Assembly (NCBI GenBank): GCA_017547995.1
Contig: JAFYNW010000119.1
Span: 1-7,176 of the forward strand
Length of the DNA: 7,176 bases
Source: Clostridia bacterium
GTDB lineage: Bacteria > Bacillota > Clostridia > Oscillospirales > Butyricicoccaceae
Direction of reading: 5' to 3'
Shown: piece by piece, positions 1 through 5,538 of the stretch
Numbering within the stretch: the stretch's first letter is position 1
How the letters are laid out: each line of letters starts with the position of its first letter
Translations under genes and position numbers: made by a program
Notes under the pieces: generated by a model
The model's database searches: none
What the model was told of the DNA's origin: nothing
Seen by the model: only the letters and a program-made list of their open reading frames with translations

Positions 1-534
1 CTTGATATGCTTATTGCATCAAAGTCGTTGCGTCAGGTGAATATTTCGCTCCATGCTGAAACTGATAATAATGAGAAATATTTTAATGACTGCATTGAGG
101 CAGGTGATATGCTTGCGAAGAATGGCATTTTTGTCAGCTACAGACTATGGAATGGTGAAGGAGGACTTGCTCTCAAGGAGAGAATGTTTGATATTTACCC
201 TGGAAACTATGTAAAGGGGAATCGCATCACACTTGCGGAAAATACCTTCCTCAGCCTTGATGAATTCTGGGAATGGCCTGACCTTAAAATGCCGTACATT
301 GGCGACAAGGGTATATGCAATGGTTTGCGTCATCACGTCGGTATACTTGTGGATGGTACAGTTATTCCATGCTGTCTTGACGGTGAAGGACAGGCGCCAT
401 TAGGCAATATTTTCGAGACAGACTTTGACGAAATATGGAAGGAAAATATTCTTCCTGTAAGACAGGATATGTATAACAGAAAGCTTTCTCTTGAACTTTG
501 TAAACATTGCTCGTATCGCGAAAAATTTCAGTAA
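1..534 (+). CDS. Radical SAM/SPASM domain protein, C-terminal part (5' end outside window)
   Basis: The reading frame is open from base 1, so the gene starts upstream; the first in-frame ATG (base 7) is probably internal. The visible 177 codons begin in the late radical SAM barrel: a VNISLHAE strand (bases 37-60) is typical of the core, but the CxxxCxxC cluster lies outside the window. The C-terminal part is a SPASM-type auxiliary Fe-S domain. Counting from the ATG at base 7, Cys104 lies in CNGLR, Cys122 and Cys123 in the VDGTVIPCCLDGEG stretch, and Cys165 and Cys168 in CKHC near the end. The GILVDGTVIPCC...LGNIFE pattern is typical of SPASM radical SAM proteins found widely in Clostridia, whose substrates are mostly unknown. 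Family members use reductive cleavage of S-adenosylmethionine to start radical chemistry, often on peptides. No peptide precursor gene is visible, so no substrate can be inferred. A separate promoter follows its stop codon, so it is probably not cotranscribed only with the next gene. Confidence 0.85.
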   Translation, partial: LDMLIASKSLRQVNISLHAETDNNEKYFNDCIEAGDMLAKNGIFVSYRLWNGEGGLALKERMFDIYPGNYVKGNRITLAENTFLSLDEFWEWPDLKMPYIGDKGICNGLRHHVGILVDGTVIPCCLDGEGQAPLGNIFETDFDEIWKENILPVRQDMYNRKLSLELCKHCSYREKFQ

Positions 535-539
535 TACTA

Positions 540-568
540 TTGAAAAACAAGGGGAAATAAGGTATAAT
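540..568 (+). promoter_or_regulatory. Sigma-A promoter for the DUF1858 gene
   Basis: The -35 TTGAAA (540-545) and -10 TATAAT (563-568) are separated by exactly 17 bp, a near-consensus housekeeping promoter. It begins 5 nt after the upstream stop codon. The predicted transcription start, near 575, gives a short leader of about 27 nt that contains the AAGGAGG ribosome binding site. Confidence 0.82.
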
Positions 569-586
569 ATTCGTAGTATGAATAAA

Positions 587-593
587 AAGGAGG
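587..593 (+). promoter_or_regulatory. Ribosome binding site fixing the DUF1858 start
   Basis: A perfect AAGGAGG lies 8 nt before the ATG at 602. The in-frame ATG at 578 lies upstream of this site and has no ribosome binding site of its own. An earlier in-frame ATG at 491 lies inside the preceding gene and upstream of the promoter. The start is therefore 602. Confidence 0.85.
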
Positions 594-601
594 AACTACC
601 A

Positions 602-799
602 ATGTTTGTTACACTCGATACAATCATTATTGACGTTCTCAGAGCTGATATGAGAACAGCTGATATTTTTGCTGAAGCAGGTATGCACTGCATGGGCTGC
701 ACAGGCGCTGCATTTGAAAGCATCGCAGATGCTGCTGCGGTACACGGCATCAGTGCTGAAACTCTCGTTGACAGACTCAATGCATTCTTTGGCAACTAA
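602..799 (+). CDS. DUF1858 small redox-disulfide protein (hybrid-cluster-protein-associated type)
   Basis: This 65-residue protein matches the DUF1858 / TIGR03980 pattern that I know as a redox-disulfide domain associated with hybrid cluster protein. It has a predicted DVL helix near residues 10-14, then the hallmark GMHCMGC (Cys30 and Cys33, a CxxC pair), an AAFESIADAAAVHGI helix and a C-terminal LVDRLNAFFG helix. The whole protein is this one domain. The family occurs in anaerobes alone or fused to redox proteins; its precise role is not established, and a thiol-disulfide or metal-linked redox function is inferred from the CxxC. It has its own strong promoter and is followed by a 12-bp hairpin, so it is probably made mostly as a monocistronic, abundant message. 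Partial read-through into trmK is possible. No hybrid cluster protein gene is visible in the window. Confidence 0.88.
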   Translation: MFVTLDTIIIDVLRADMRTADIFAEAGMHCMGCTGAAFESIADAAAVHGISAETLVDRLNAFFGN

Positions 800-822
800 T
801 TTCAGAGACTAATATAAAAACT

Positions 823-828
823 TATAAT
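823..828 (+). promoter_or_regulatory. Possible -10 element of an internal promoter upstream of trmK
   Basis: A perfect TATAAT lies 16 bp after a weak -35 candidate, TTCAGA (801-806, 4 of 6 matches). Its last three bases overlap the left arm of the hairpin at 826-853. A start near 835 would leave out most of that arm. The hexamer is exact, but the weak -35 and the AT-rich context make this tentative. Confidence 0.35.
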
Positions 829-853
829 AGGGTGGATTTATATCCACCCTATT
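826..853 (+). terminator. 12-bp hairpin, probable partial terminator after the DUF1858 gene
   Basis: AATAGGGTGGAT (826-837) pairs perfectly with ATCCACCCTATT (842-853) around a 4-nt TTAT loop. The 3' T-tract is poor (the arm ends ATT, then T and GTG), so termination may be incomplete. It lies 26 nt after the DUF1858 stop and 19 nt before the likely trmK start. It could act as a leaky terminator, an mRNA 3' stabiliser, or part of a leader that controls trmK. Confidence 0.65.
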
Positions 854-863
854 TGTGAAATGT

Positions 864-869
864 GGTGGA
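864..869 (+). promoter_or_regulatory. GGTGGA ribosome binding site favouring a TTG start for trmK
   Basis: GGTG (864-867) matches the 3' part of the AGGAGGTGA Shine-Dalgarno complement. Aligned on that full sequence, the TTG at 873 sits at a normal distance. The alternative GTG at 855 has only the terminator arm upstream of it and no binding site. Confidence 0.55.
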
Positions 870-872
870 ATT

Positions 873-1553
873 TTGAAACTTACTGAAAGACTTCTTACTA
901 TTGCGGATCTTTGTAAAGACAGCAAGGCTGTTATCGACGTCGGCTGTGACCACGCAAAGCTTCCGATTTATCTTATAGAAAATAATATTGTTGAACGCGC
1001 CATTGCTACTGATATCAGACAGGGACCGGTTGACAATGCAAGAAAAAACGTTGTTGCAAATAAGCTTGAAGACAAAATCAGAATCAATCTCTGTAATGGT
1101 CTTGCGGATTTCGGTCCTGACGATGGTGATACTATTATTATCGCAGGTATGGGCGCTGAAGAAATCATCAGCATCATTGAAAACGCACCTTGGACAAAGT
1201 CAAATGATATCAAGCTGATTTTGCAGCCTATGACACTCGAATATAAGCTCCGTGAGTTTTTATATAAAAATGGCTATGAGGTTTCAAATGAAGAAATAGC
1301 TATCGAAGGACCTAAGATTTACACAATAATCCGTGCATCCTGGACGGGTGCACAGCTTGAAGAAGAAAACTTCAATCTGTTTTCCAATAAGTTATATAAC
1401 GGCAGAAACAGACGTACGTATATAGAAAAGCTTATCAAAAGATATACAAGAATGCAGGAAGGTCATAAGATTTCCGCAAGTGGTGAGGTGGAAGAGCTTA
1501 ATGAAATTCTTGCTATGCTTAACGATACACTTGATAAAATGACGAAGGAATAA
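873..1553 (+). CDS. trmK: tRNA (adenine(22)-N1)-methyltransferase TrmK
   Basis: This 226-residue class I SAM-dependent methyltransferase belongs to the TrmK (YqfN) family, which methylates N1 of A22 in the D-arm region of tRNAs in Gram-positive bacteria. It acts in the cytoplasm. The Rossmann SAM site is IDVGCDHAKLP (residues 21-31), followed by TDIRQGPVDNARKN (46-59). IIIAGMG (88-94) and LILQPM (115-120) are family motifs; most members I recall have Asn where this one has Met120. A charged helical C-terminal region (about 165-226) matches the coiled-coil arm of the family, and the length is normal. I chose TTG at 873, which gives MKLTERLLTIADL, the usual family N-terminus, with a GGTGGA site just upstream. 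GTG at 855 would add six residues but has no ribosome binding site. The stop lies 4 nt before rqcH, which indicates cotranscription. Confidence 0.9.
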   Translation: MKLTERLLTIADLCKDSKAVIDVGCDHAKLPIYLIENNIVERAIATDIRQGPVDNARKNVVANKLEDKIRINLCNGLADFGPDDGDTIIIAGMGAEEIISIIENAPWTKSNDIKLILQPMTLEYKLREFLYKNGYEVSNEEIAIEGPKIYTIIRASWTGAQLEEENFNLFSNKLYNGRNRRTYIEKLIKRYTRMQEGHKISASGEVEELNEILAMLNDTLDKMTKE

Positions 1554-1557
1554 ATAA

Positions 1558-3255
1558 ATGGCACAAGATTGTTTTGTTATAAACGGTACGGCAAAGGAGC
1601 TTGACAGAAGGCTCAGAGATGCACGTATCGATAAAATATATATGCCTGCAAAAGACAAAATCCTTATGACTATCCGTGCAAACGAAGGGAATATTAAGCT
1701 TTTGCTCGAAGCGGGCAATATAGGCAAAGTACATATCACAAAGCAGAAGTTTGAAAATCCTGAAACTCCGCCGATGTTTTGTATGCTTTTGAGAAAGCAT
1801 CTGTCGTCAGGCAGAATCGTTTCTGTAAAACAGCCTATATTCGAAAGAATGATGGAAATTACGTTTACTTCTGCCGATGAAATGGGTGACGTGACTGAAA
1901 AGTATATCTATATCGAAATGATGGGCAGACGAAACAATATTATTTTCGTTGGTCAGGACAGAAGAATTCTTGGATGTCTCAAGAAAATCGATATGGAAAT
2001 GTCGCAGGACAGACCTGTCCTTCCTGGACTTATATACGAATATCCACCTAAGCAGGATAAAGTGAATATCATCGATGACTCGCTCTCGGCTATTGCTGAA
2101 GTTTTGCCGGTTGGTGAATGTACTCATCAGATGCTTCTCGACAGAATTGCGGGTATTTCGCCTAATATTGCAAAGGAAATCTGTTTCAGAGCGCAGAACA
2201 ACGGAACAAATCTACTCGATGAAATCGTAGACTTCAGACATCTTGTATCAGACGAAAAAGCCAAGCCTTTTAATATTATAAAAGAAGAAAACGTGGCTGA
2301 TTTCTCTGCATTTGAGTTTGAATATATGAAAAATGATGCGGCTTTCAATGAAACAGAGGGATTTTCTGAAATGCTCGATGCATTCTATTTTGAAAAGAAT
2401 CGCGAAGAGCAGAAGAAAAATGCATCGTCTCAGCTTCTTAAGTTTATGTCAAATGCATACGACAGACAACAGAGAAAGATTGCAAATCAGAAAAACGAGC
2501 TTATTACAGCGCAGAATCGTGATGAAATCAAGAAGAAAGCTGACCTTATCATGTCCAATCTTCATCTTATAAGCAAGGGAATGAAAGAGGCGACGCTTAT
2601 TGATTACTATGATGAGAATATGCCTGAAATCAAAATCGAACTGGATGAGCTTAAAACTCCGCACCAGAATGCCCAGAAGCTTTACGACCAGTTTGGTAAG
2701 CTTAAAAACGCTGAAATAATGCTTAAAGAGCAGATTGAAAAAGGTGAGCAGGAGCTTCTTTATATCGCATCTGTTGTTACTGCAATCGAAAATGCAGATG
2801 GTATTATCGATATCAATGCAATTAAGGATGAACTTATTGAGAGTGGATATATTAAGGTGCGTTCTAACGTAAAAAATACAAAAAAGAAGAAAATCACACC
2901 TAGAAAGTACGTCACAAGCGATGGGTTCCTTGTTCTTGTAGGCAGAAACAACATCGAAAACGATTATCTTACAATGAAACAGGCTGATTTCAAGGACGTA
3001 TGGCTTCATGCCAAAAACGTTCCGGGCAGCCATACGATTATTGTAAGAAACGGCAGAGATGTAACGGATACTGCTATCGAGGAAGCGGCGAAGGTTGCTG
3101 CGTACTATTCGAAAATGTCGAAGCAGTCCCTTGCAAGCATCGACTATACAATGGTAAAATACGTCAAAAAAATCCCGGGTGCAAAGCCGGGAATGGTGAA
3201 CTATACGAACTTCAAAACTGTATTTGTCAAGCCTGAGCTTATTAAGGAGGCATAA
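1558..3255 (+). CDS. rqcH: Ribosome quality control protein RqcH (NFACT family, Rqc2/NEMF homologue)
   Basis: This 565-residue protein is full length for RqcH, long annotated as fibronectin-binding protein FbpA. RqcH binds obstructed 50S subunits carrying peptidyl-tRNA and recruits tRNA-Ala to add C-terminal alanine tails that mark stalled peptides for degradation. The NFACT-N domain (about 1-180) shows PPMFCMLLRKHL (71-82) and EMMGRRNNIIFV (120-131). A helix-hairpin-helix region follows (about 185-215), then long charged coiled-coil helices (about 275-435). NFACT-R (about 448-560) has SDGFLVLVGRNN (454-465), DVWLHAKNVPGSH (480-492) and GAKPGMV (541-547). At the position of the Asp97-Arg98 pair that I recall as essential for tRNA binding in B. 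subtilis RqcH, this protein has Glu96-Arg97. The AAGGA site (1545-1549) lies in the end of trmK. Its last bases hold the AAGGAGG for the next gene, and its TAA overlaps that ATG by one base. Confidence 0.95.
   Translation: MAQDCFVINGTAKELDRRLRDARIDKIYMPAKDKILMTIRANEGNIKLLLEAGNIGKVHITKQKFENPETPPMFCMLLRKHLSSGRIVSVKQPIFERMMEITFTSADEMGDVTEKYIYIEMMGRRNNIIFVGQDRRILGCLKKIDMEMSQDRPVLPGLIYEYPPKQDKVNIIDDSLSAIAEVLPVGECTHQMLLDRIAGISPNIAKEICFRAQNNGTNLLDEIVDFRHLVSDEKAKPFNIIKEENVADFSAFEFEYMKNDAAFNETEGFSEMLDAFYFEKNREEQKKNASSQLLKFMSNAYDRQQRKIANQKNELITAQNRDEIKKKADLIMSNLHLISKGMKEATLIDYYDENMPEIKIELDELKTPHQNAQKLYDQFGKLKNAEIMLKEQIEKGEQELLYIASVVTAIENADGIIDINAIKDELIESGYIKVRSNVKNTKKKKITPRKYVTSDGFLVLVGRNNIENDYLTMKQADFKDVWLHAKNVPGSHTIIVRNGRDVTDTAIEEAAKVAAYYSKMSKQSLASIDYTMVKYVKKIPGAKPGMVNYTNFKTVFVKPELIKEA
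3166..3192 (-). terminator. Terminator-like hairpin plus T7, antisense within rqcH
   Basis: On the minus strand, TCCCGG (3192-3187) pairs with CCGGGA (3178-3173) around an 8-nt loop, followed directly by seven T (3172-3166). This is the form of an intrinsic terminator and could catch antisense transcripts passing the trmB terminator. However, the plus strand here encodes KKIPGAKPG, a conserved RqcH motif, so lysine AAA codons and the two proline-glycine pairs may produce the pattern by chance. Confidence 0.4.
3244..3250 (+). promoter_or_regulatory. Ribosome binding site for the alpha/beta hydrolase, inside the rqcH 3' end
   Basis: AAGGAGG lies within the last rqcH codons. It is 4 nt from the ATG at 3255 and 10 nt from the in-frame ATG at 3261. 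Both are usable, so the true start is ambiguous by two residues. The TAATG overlap favours 3255 and suggests translational coupling. Confidence 0.75.
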
Positions 3256-3947
3256 TGAAAATGGAAAACTGCGTCGTCCTGATACATGGTTTCGGCGGTG
3301 GTTATTTTGAACTTGAGAATCTGGACAAGTTTCTTACAGAAAAGGGAATAGATTCCCGTTTTGTCCAGCTTGCCGGTCATACAGGCAGATATAAGGATTT
3401 TATGCTTGTAACACGCAAGCAGTGGATTAAATCTGCAAGAAAAAAGATCGAAGAAATACTTGAAGAGTATGAAACGGTTACGATAGTCGGTTTTTCAATG
3501 GGCGGTCTTATCGCGACTTATATGGCAGATTTGCCTGTCAAATCCTTTATTTTTGTAAATACTCCGCTCAAGCTCAGTGATGCCGGCAAGGTTGTGGGCA
3601 ACGTAGTGGGCTCCTTTGCACAATATGCAAATAAGTATATCCGTGCTACAATAAAGACTCCGCTGCCTGCACTTTATGAGCTTAATGAACTTCTCAAGGA
3701 AACAAAAGACACAAACTTTTCCAAAATAAAAGTCCCTTGCCTGATACTTCAGACAAGGGATGATGATACAGCGAATTCAAAAAGCGCTGAGCTTATTTCG
3801 CAGAGACTCAAATGTCAGCACGAGGTTATCCGTTATGACCGTGGTGGTCATAAGATATTCAACGGTGATTATTGTGACACAGCCTGCGAAGATATTTTAG
3901 ATTTTATTGAACTTACCAACCACTCTGTAAATTGGCATACCCTGTGA
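3255..3947 (+). CDS. Alpha/beta hydrolase (carboxylesterase / serine aminopeptidase-like)
   Basis: This 230-residue cytoplasmic hydrolase has an alpha/beta fold and no signal peptide. VVLIHGFGGG (7-16) gives the oxyanion-hole region, and VGFSMGG (78-84) is the nucleophile elbow with Ser81. The acid is probably one of Asp169-171 in TRDDD, after the strand VPCLIL (160-165), and the base is His199 in GGHK. All three triad members are therefore present. The size and layout resemble small carboxylesterases such as Est30 and monoacylglycerol lipase-like enzymes, but the substrate cannot be told. Translation is probably coupled to rqcH through the 1-nt overlap. The last 16 residues (from Leu215) are encoded opposite the 3' end of trmB. 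The last ten or so, LTNHSVNWHTL, do not look like family sequence and may be a tail gained by reading into trmB. Codons for residues 160-169 also encode an antisense terminator-like hairpin. Confidence 0.88.
   Translation: MKMENCVVLIHGFGGGYFELENLDKFLTEKGIDSRFVQLAGHTGRYKDFMLVTRKQWIKSARKKIEEILEEYETVTIVGFSMGGLIATYMADLPVKSFIFVNTPLKLSDAGKVVGNVVGSFAQYANKYIRATIKTPLPALYELNELLKETKDTNFSKIKVPCLILQTRDDDTANSKSAELISQRLKCQHEVIRYDRGGHKIFNGDYCDTACEDILDFIELTNHSVNWHTL
3723..3760 (-). terminator. Intrinsic terminator for trmB embedded antisense in the hydrolase gene
   Basis: Read on the minus strand, TCCCTTG, a U, CTGA, loop AGTA, TCAG, a G and CAAGGGA form a 12-bp stem, with one G-U wobble at 3740/3753. It is followed at once by CTTTTATTTT (3732-3723). 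On the plus strand the same wobble position is a C-A mismatch and no T-run follows, so the element is oriented for the minus strand. It lies 136 nt beyond the trmB stop codon. There is no non-coding space for a terminator closer to trmB. Confidence 0.7.
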
Positions 3948-4538
3948 TGAGAATTTCTGTTCATATTCTGTCATGATATTAGGTGTATCAGTAGAGTGAA
4001 GGTCGAAAGTAATCTCGGAAAGTGTCATGCCAAAGCCGGACATTTCATTGAGGGAGAACTCGAAAAGCTTCTGGTTGTCTGTCTTGAATTCAAGCTGACC
4101 GCCTTCTTTAAGAACTTCTCTGTAAAGAGTAAGGAAGTTTTTGTGAGTAAGTCTTCTCTTAGCCTGCTTTTTTGGTGGCCATGGATCGGAGAAATTGAGG
4201 AAAATCTGGCTGACTTCATCCTTTTCAAAGATGTCTGTAACAGTTGCACCATCACAAGCGATGAAAATAAGGTTAGGAAGCTCGAGAGCGACAGAGTTTT
4301 CAAGTGCTGTAAGAAGTGCACCGATTTCTCTTTCGATACCGATAAAGAGCTTTTCTGGGTTTGACTTTGCGTGTTCAATGATGAATCTGCCCTTGCCGCA
4401 GCCTACTTCGATTGCGATAGGGAGGTCACTGTTGAAATATTCATTCCACTTGCCCTTATACTCAGTTGGATTTTCAATAAGCATAGACTTTGTGCGTTCA
4501 AGGCGCACGTCAAGATTTTTCTTTTTACGCATTCTCAT
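3897..4538 (-). CDS. trmB: tRNA (guanine(46)-N7)-methyltransferase TrmB
   Basis: This 213-residue SAM-dependent enzyme makes m7G46 in the variable loop of tRNAs, in the cytoplasm. The SAM-binding motif is IEVGCGKGRF (43-52), with acidic Glu69 after the second strand (FIGIERE). The signature FLNFSDPWPPKKQAKRRLTH spans 113-132; the catalytic-region Asp118 is present, and Gln125 replaces a His that I recall as common. TEYEQKF (190-196) is the family's C-terminal substrate motif. Length and ends are normal for TrmB. The start is ATG at 4538; a GAGG (4553-4550) lies 11 nt upstream, slightly far, and no better start exists because the nearer ATG is followed immediately by a stop. A second ATG at 4532 is farther still. 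It is transcribed alone from its own promoter, divergent from yitT, and converges on the hydrolase with a 51-bp overlap. Confidence 0.95.
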   Translation of the reverse strand: MRMRKKKNLDVRLERTKSMLIENPTEYKGKWNEYFNSDLPIAIEVGCGKGRFIIEHAKSNPEKLFIGIEREIGALLTALENSVALELPNLIFIACDGATVTDIFEKDEVSQIFLNFSDPWPPKKQAKRRLTHKNFLTLYREVLKEGGQLEFKTDNQKLFEFSLNEMSGFGMTLSEITFDLHSTDTPNIMTEYEQKFSSQGMPIYRVVGKFNKI

Positions 4539-4573
4539 AATATTACATACCTCGCTATAATTCGATTGTTTTT

Positions 4574-4602
4574 ATTATACAGTCAAATTGGAAAATATGC
4601 AA
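4574..4602 (-). promoter_or_regulatory. Sigma-A promoter for trmB
   Basis: On the minus strand, TTGCAT (4602-4597) and a perfect TATAAT (4579-4574) are 17 bp apart. The start would be near 4567, giving a leader of about 29 nt. The -35 is only a half match, so strength is probably moderate. Confidence 0.65.
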
Positions 4603-4609
4603 GTTATAA

Positions 4610-4638
4610 TTGACGATAAGAAGAAAAAGATATAAAAT
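4610..4638 (+). promoter_or_regulatory. Sigma-A promoter for the yitT operon
   Basis: TTGACG (4610-4615) and TAAAAT (4633-4638) are 17 bp apart, each 5 of 6 to consensus. An alternative -10, TATAAA (4631-4636), has a 15-bp spacer. The start would be near 4645, with a leader of about 27 nt. Its -35 lies only 7 bp from the trmB -35 on the other strand, so two RNA polymerases probably cannot occupy both promoters at once. Confidence 0.72.
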
Positions 4639-4671
4639 ATTAGTAGTAAACTTAATCTTAAGAGGGAAAAT

Positions 4672-5538
4672 ATGAAACCAAAGAGAGACTTTAAAACGTT
4701 AGCAATAAATATTGCCCTGCTTATCGTCGGCAGCATTCTGTATGCCGCAGGTATTGCTTTATTCCTTGACCCAAATCAGCTTGCACCTGGTGGTGTCGTC
4801 GGTATTGCAATTATTTTCAACAGAATTTTTACTATTCCTACAGGTACAATCATTTTTCTTATCAACGTTCCGCTTATGCTTCTCGCGTGGTGGAAGCTTG
4901 GCTTCAAAATGATTGTTTCCACAATGTTCGTTACAGTATTCTCGTCTGCGCTGGTTGACGTGATGTCGGTCGCGGGTGCTATTTCCAACGACCTGCTTCT
5001 TTCTGCAGTATTCGGCAACTCTCTTGTAGCGGCCGGTATGGCGCTTATCTTCAAGGCAGGCGCAACTTCAGGCGGTACAGATATCATCGTAAAGCTCATC
5101 AAAATCAGATACAGACATGCAAGCACAGGCACGTTATTCTTCATTACAGACGCAATAGTTGTAATTTCTTCTATGTTTGTCTTCAAGAACTTTGAAGTTG
5201 GTCTTTATGCAGTTCTTGCTATGGTTGTATTTACTATCGTATTTGATAAGCTCATCTATGGTGCGGATGGTGCGAAGATGGTGCATATTATTTCTGATAA
5301 AAATGATATAATCGCAAAGCGTATTATGGCTCTTGAAATCGGTCTTACTTACGTAAAGGGATACGGAGGATTTACAGAAGAAAATAAGGATGTTATCCTT
5401 TGCGCAATGAAAAAGCCTATGCTTCCTAAGGTTCAGGATATTGTAAAGGAAGAAGACCCATACGCATTTATTATTGTTTCATCAGCTACGGAAGTTCTCG
5501 GTGAAGGCCATAAGAGCCATTATTCCGAAAGATTATAA
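4672..5538 (+). CDS. YitT family integral membrane protein (DUF161 + DUF2179)
   Basis: This 288-residue protein has the standard YitT layout. About five hydrophobic segments (roughly 10-31, 42-52 with 57-74, 80-98, 109-128 and 155-195) form the membrane part. They include APGGVVGIAIIFN (38-50) and the family hallmark GNSLVAAGMALIFKAGATSGGTD, spanning 115-137. A soluble C-terminal DUF2179 domain follows (about 202-283), with GLTYVKGYGGFT (224-235), the DPYAFIIVS strand (262-270) and EVLGEG (274-279). The C-terminal domain has an ACT-like fold in known structures and is probably cytoplasmic. The transported substrate or signalling role of YitT proteins is not established. The AGAGGG site (4661-4666) is 5 nt before the ATG. 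It is the first gene of a likely three-gene operon, with the next start only 12 nt after its stop. Confidence 0.92.
   Translation: MKPKRDFKTLAINIALLIVGSILYAAGIALFLDPNQLAPGGVVGIAIIFNRIFTIPTGTIIFLINVPLMLLAWWKLGFKMIVSTMFVTVFSSALVDVMSVAGAISNDLLLSAVFGNSLVAAGMALIFKAGATSGGTDIIVKLIKIRYRHASTGTLFFITDAIVVISSMFVFKNFEVGLYAVLAMVVFTIVFDKLIYGADGAKMVHIISDKNDIIAKRIMALEIGLTYVKGYGGFTEENKDVILCAMKKPMLPKVQDIVKEEDPYAFIIVSSATEVLGEGHKSHYSERL

Noticed and set aside
1..534. A ribosomally made peptide (RiPP) cluster around the SPASM radical SAM gene
   Set aside because: No precursor peptide, transporter or peptidase is downstream, and the next gene is a DUF1858 protein with its own promoter. The upstream side is outside the window.
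491..601. A longer DUF1858 reading starting at ATG 491 (or 578)
   Set aside because: These starts lie inside the radical SAM gene or before the AAGGAGG at 587-593, and 491 precedes the promoter. The added residues are not family-like.
2449..3033. Antisense reading frame of 194 codons across rqcH
   Set aside because: It is a shadow of the NFACT coding sequence, with no ribosome binding site or recognisable domain.
4083..4094. 12-bp perfect palindrome CTTGAATTCAAG in trmB
   Set aside because: It has no loop to form a hairpin, lies mid-gene, and is explained by coding for LEFK. One such palindrome in 7 kb is not striking.
4492..4526. Plus-strand hairpin GTGCG/CGCAC followed by T-rich sequence within trmB, considered as a terminator for the rqcH-hydrolase operon
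   Set aside because: Seven bases separate the stem from the first T-run, too far for an intrinsic terminator, and the T-run is the antisense of the lysine-rich TrmB N-terminus. It is also more than 500 nt past the hydrolase stop.
4651..4662. CTTAA-TC-TTAAG inverted repeat near the yitT ribosome binding site
   Set aside because: Two loop bases are too few for an RNA hairpin and the AT-rich 5-bp half-sites are likely by chance.
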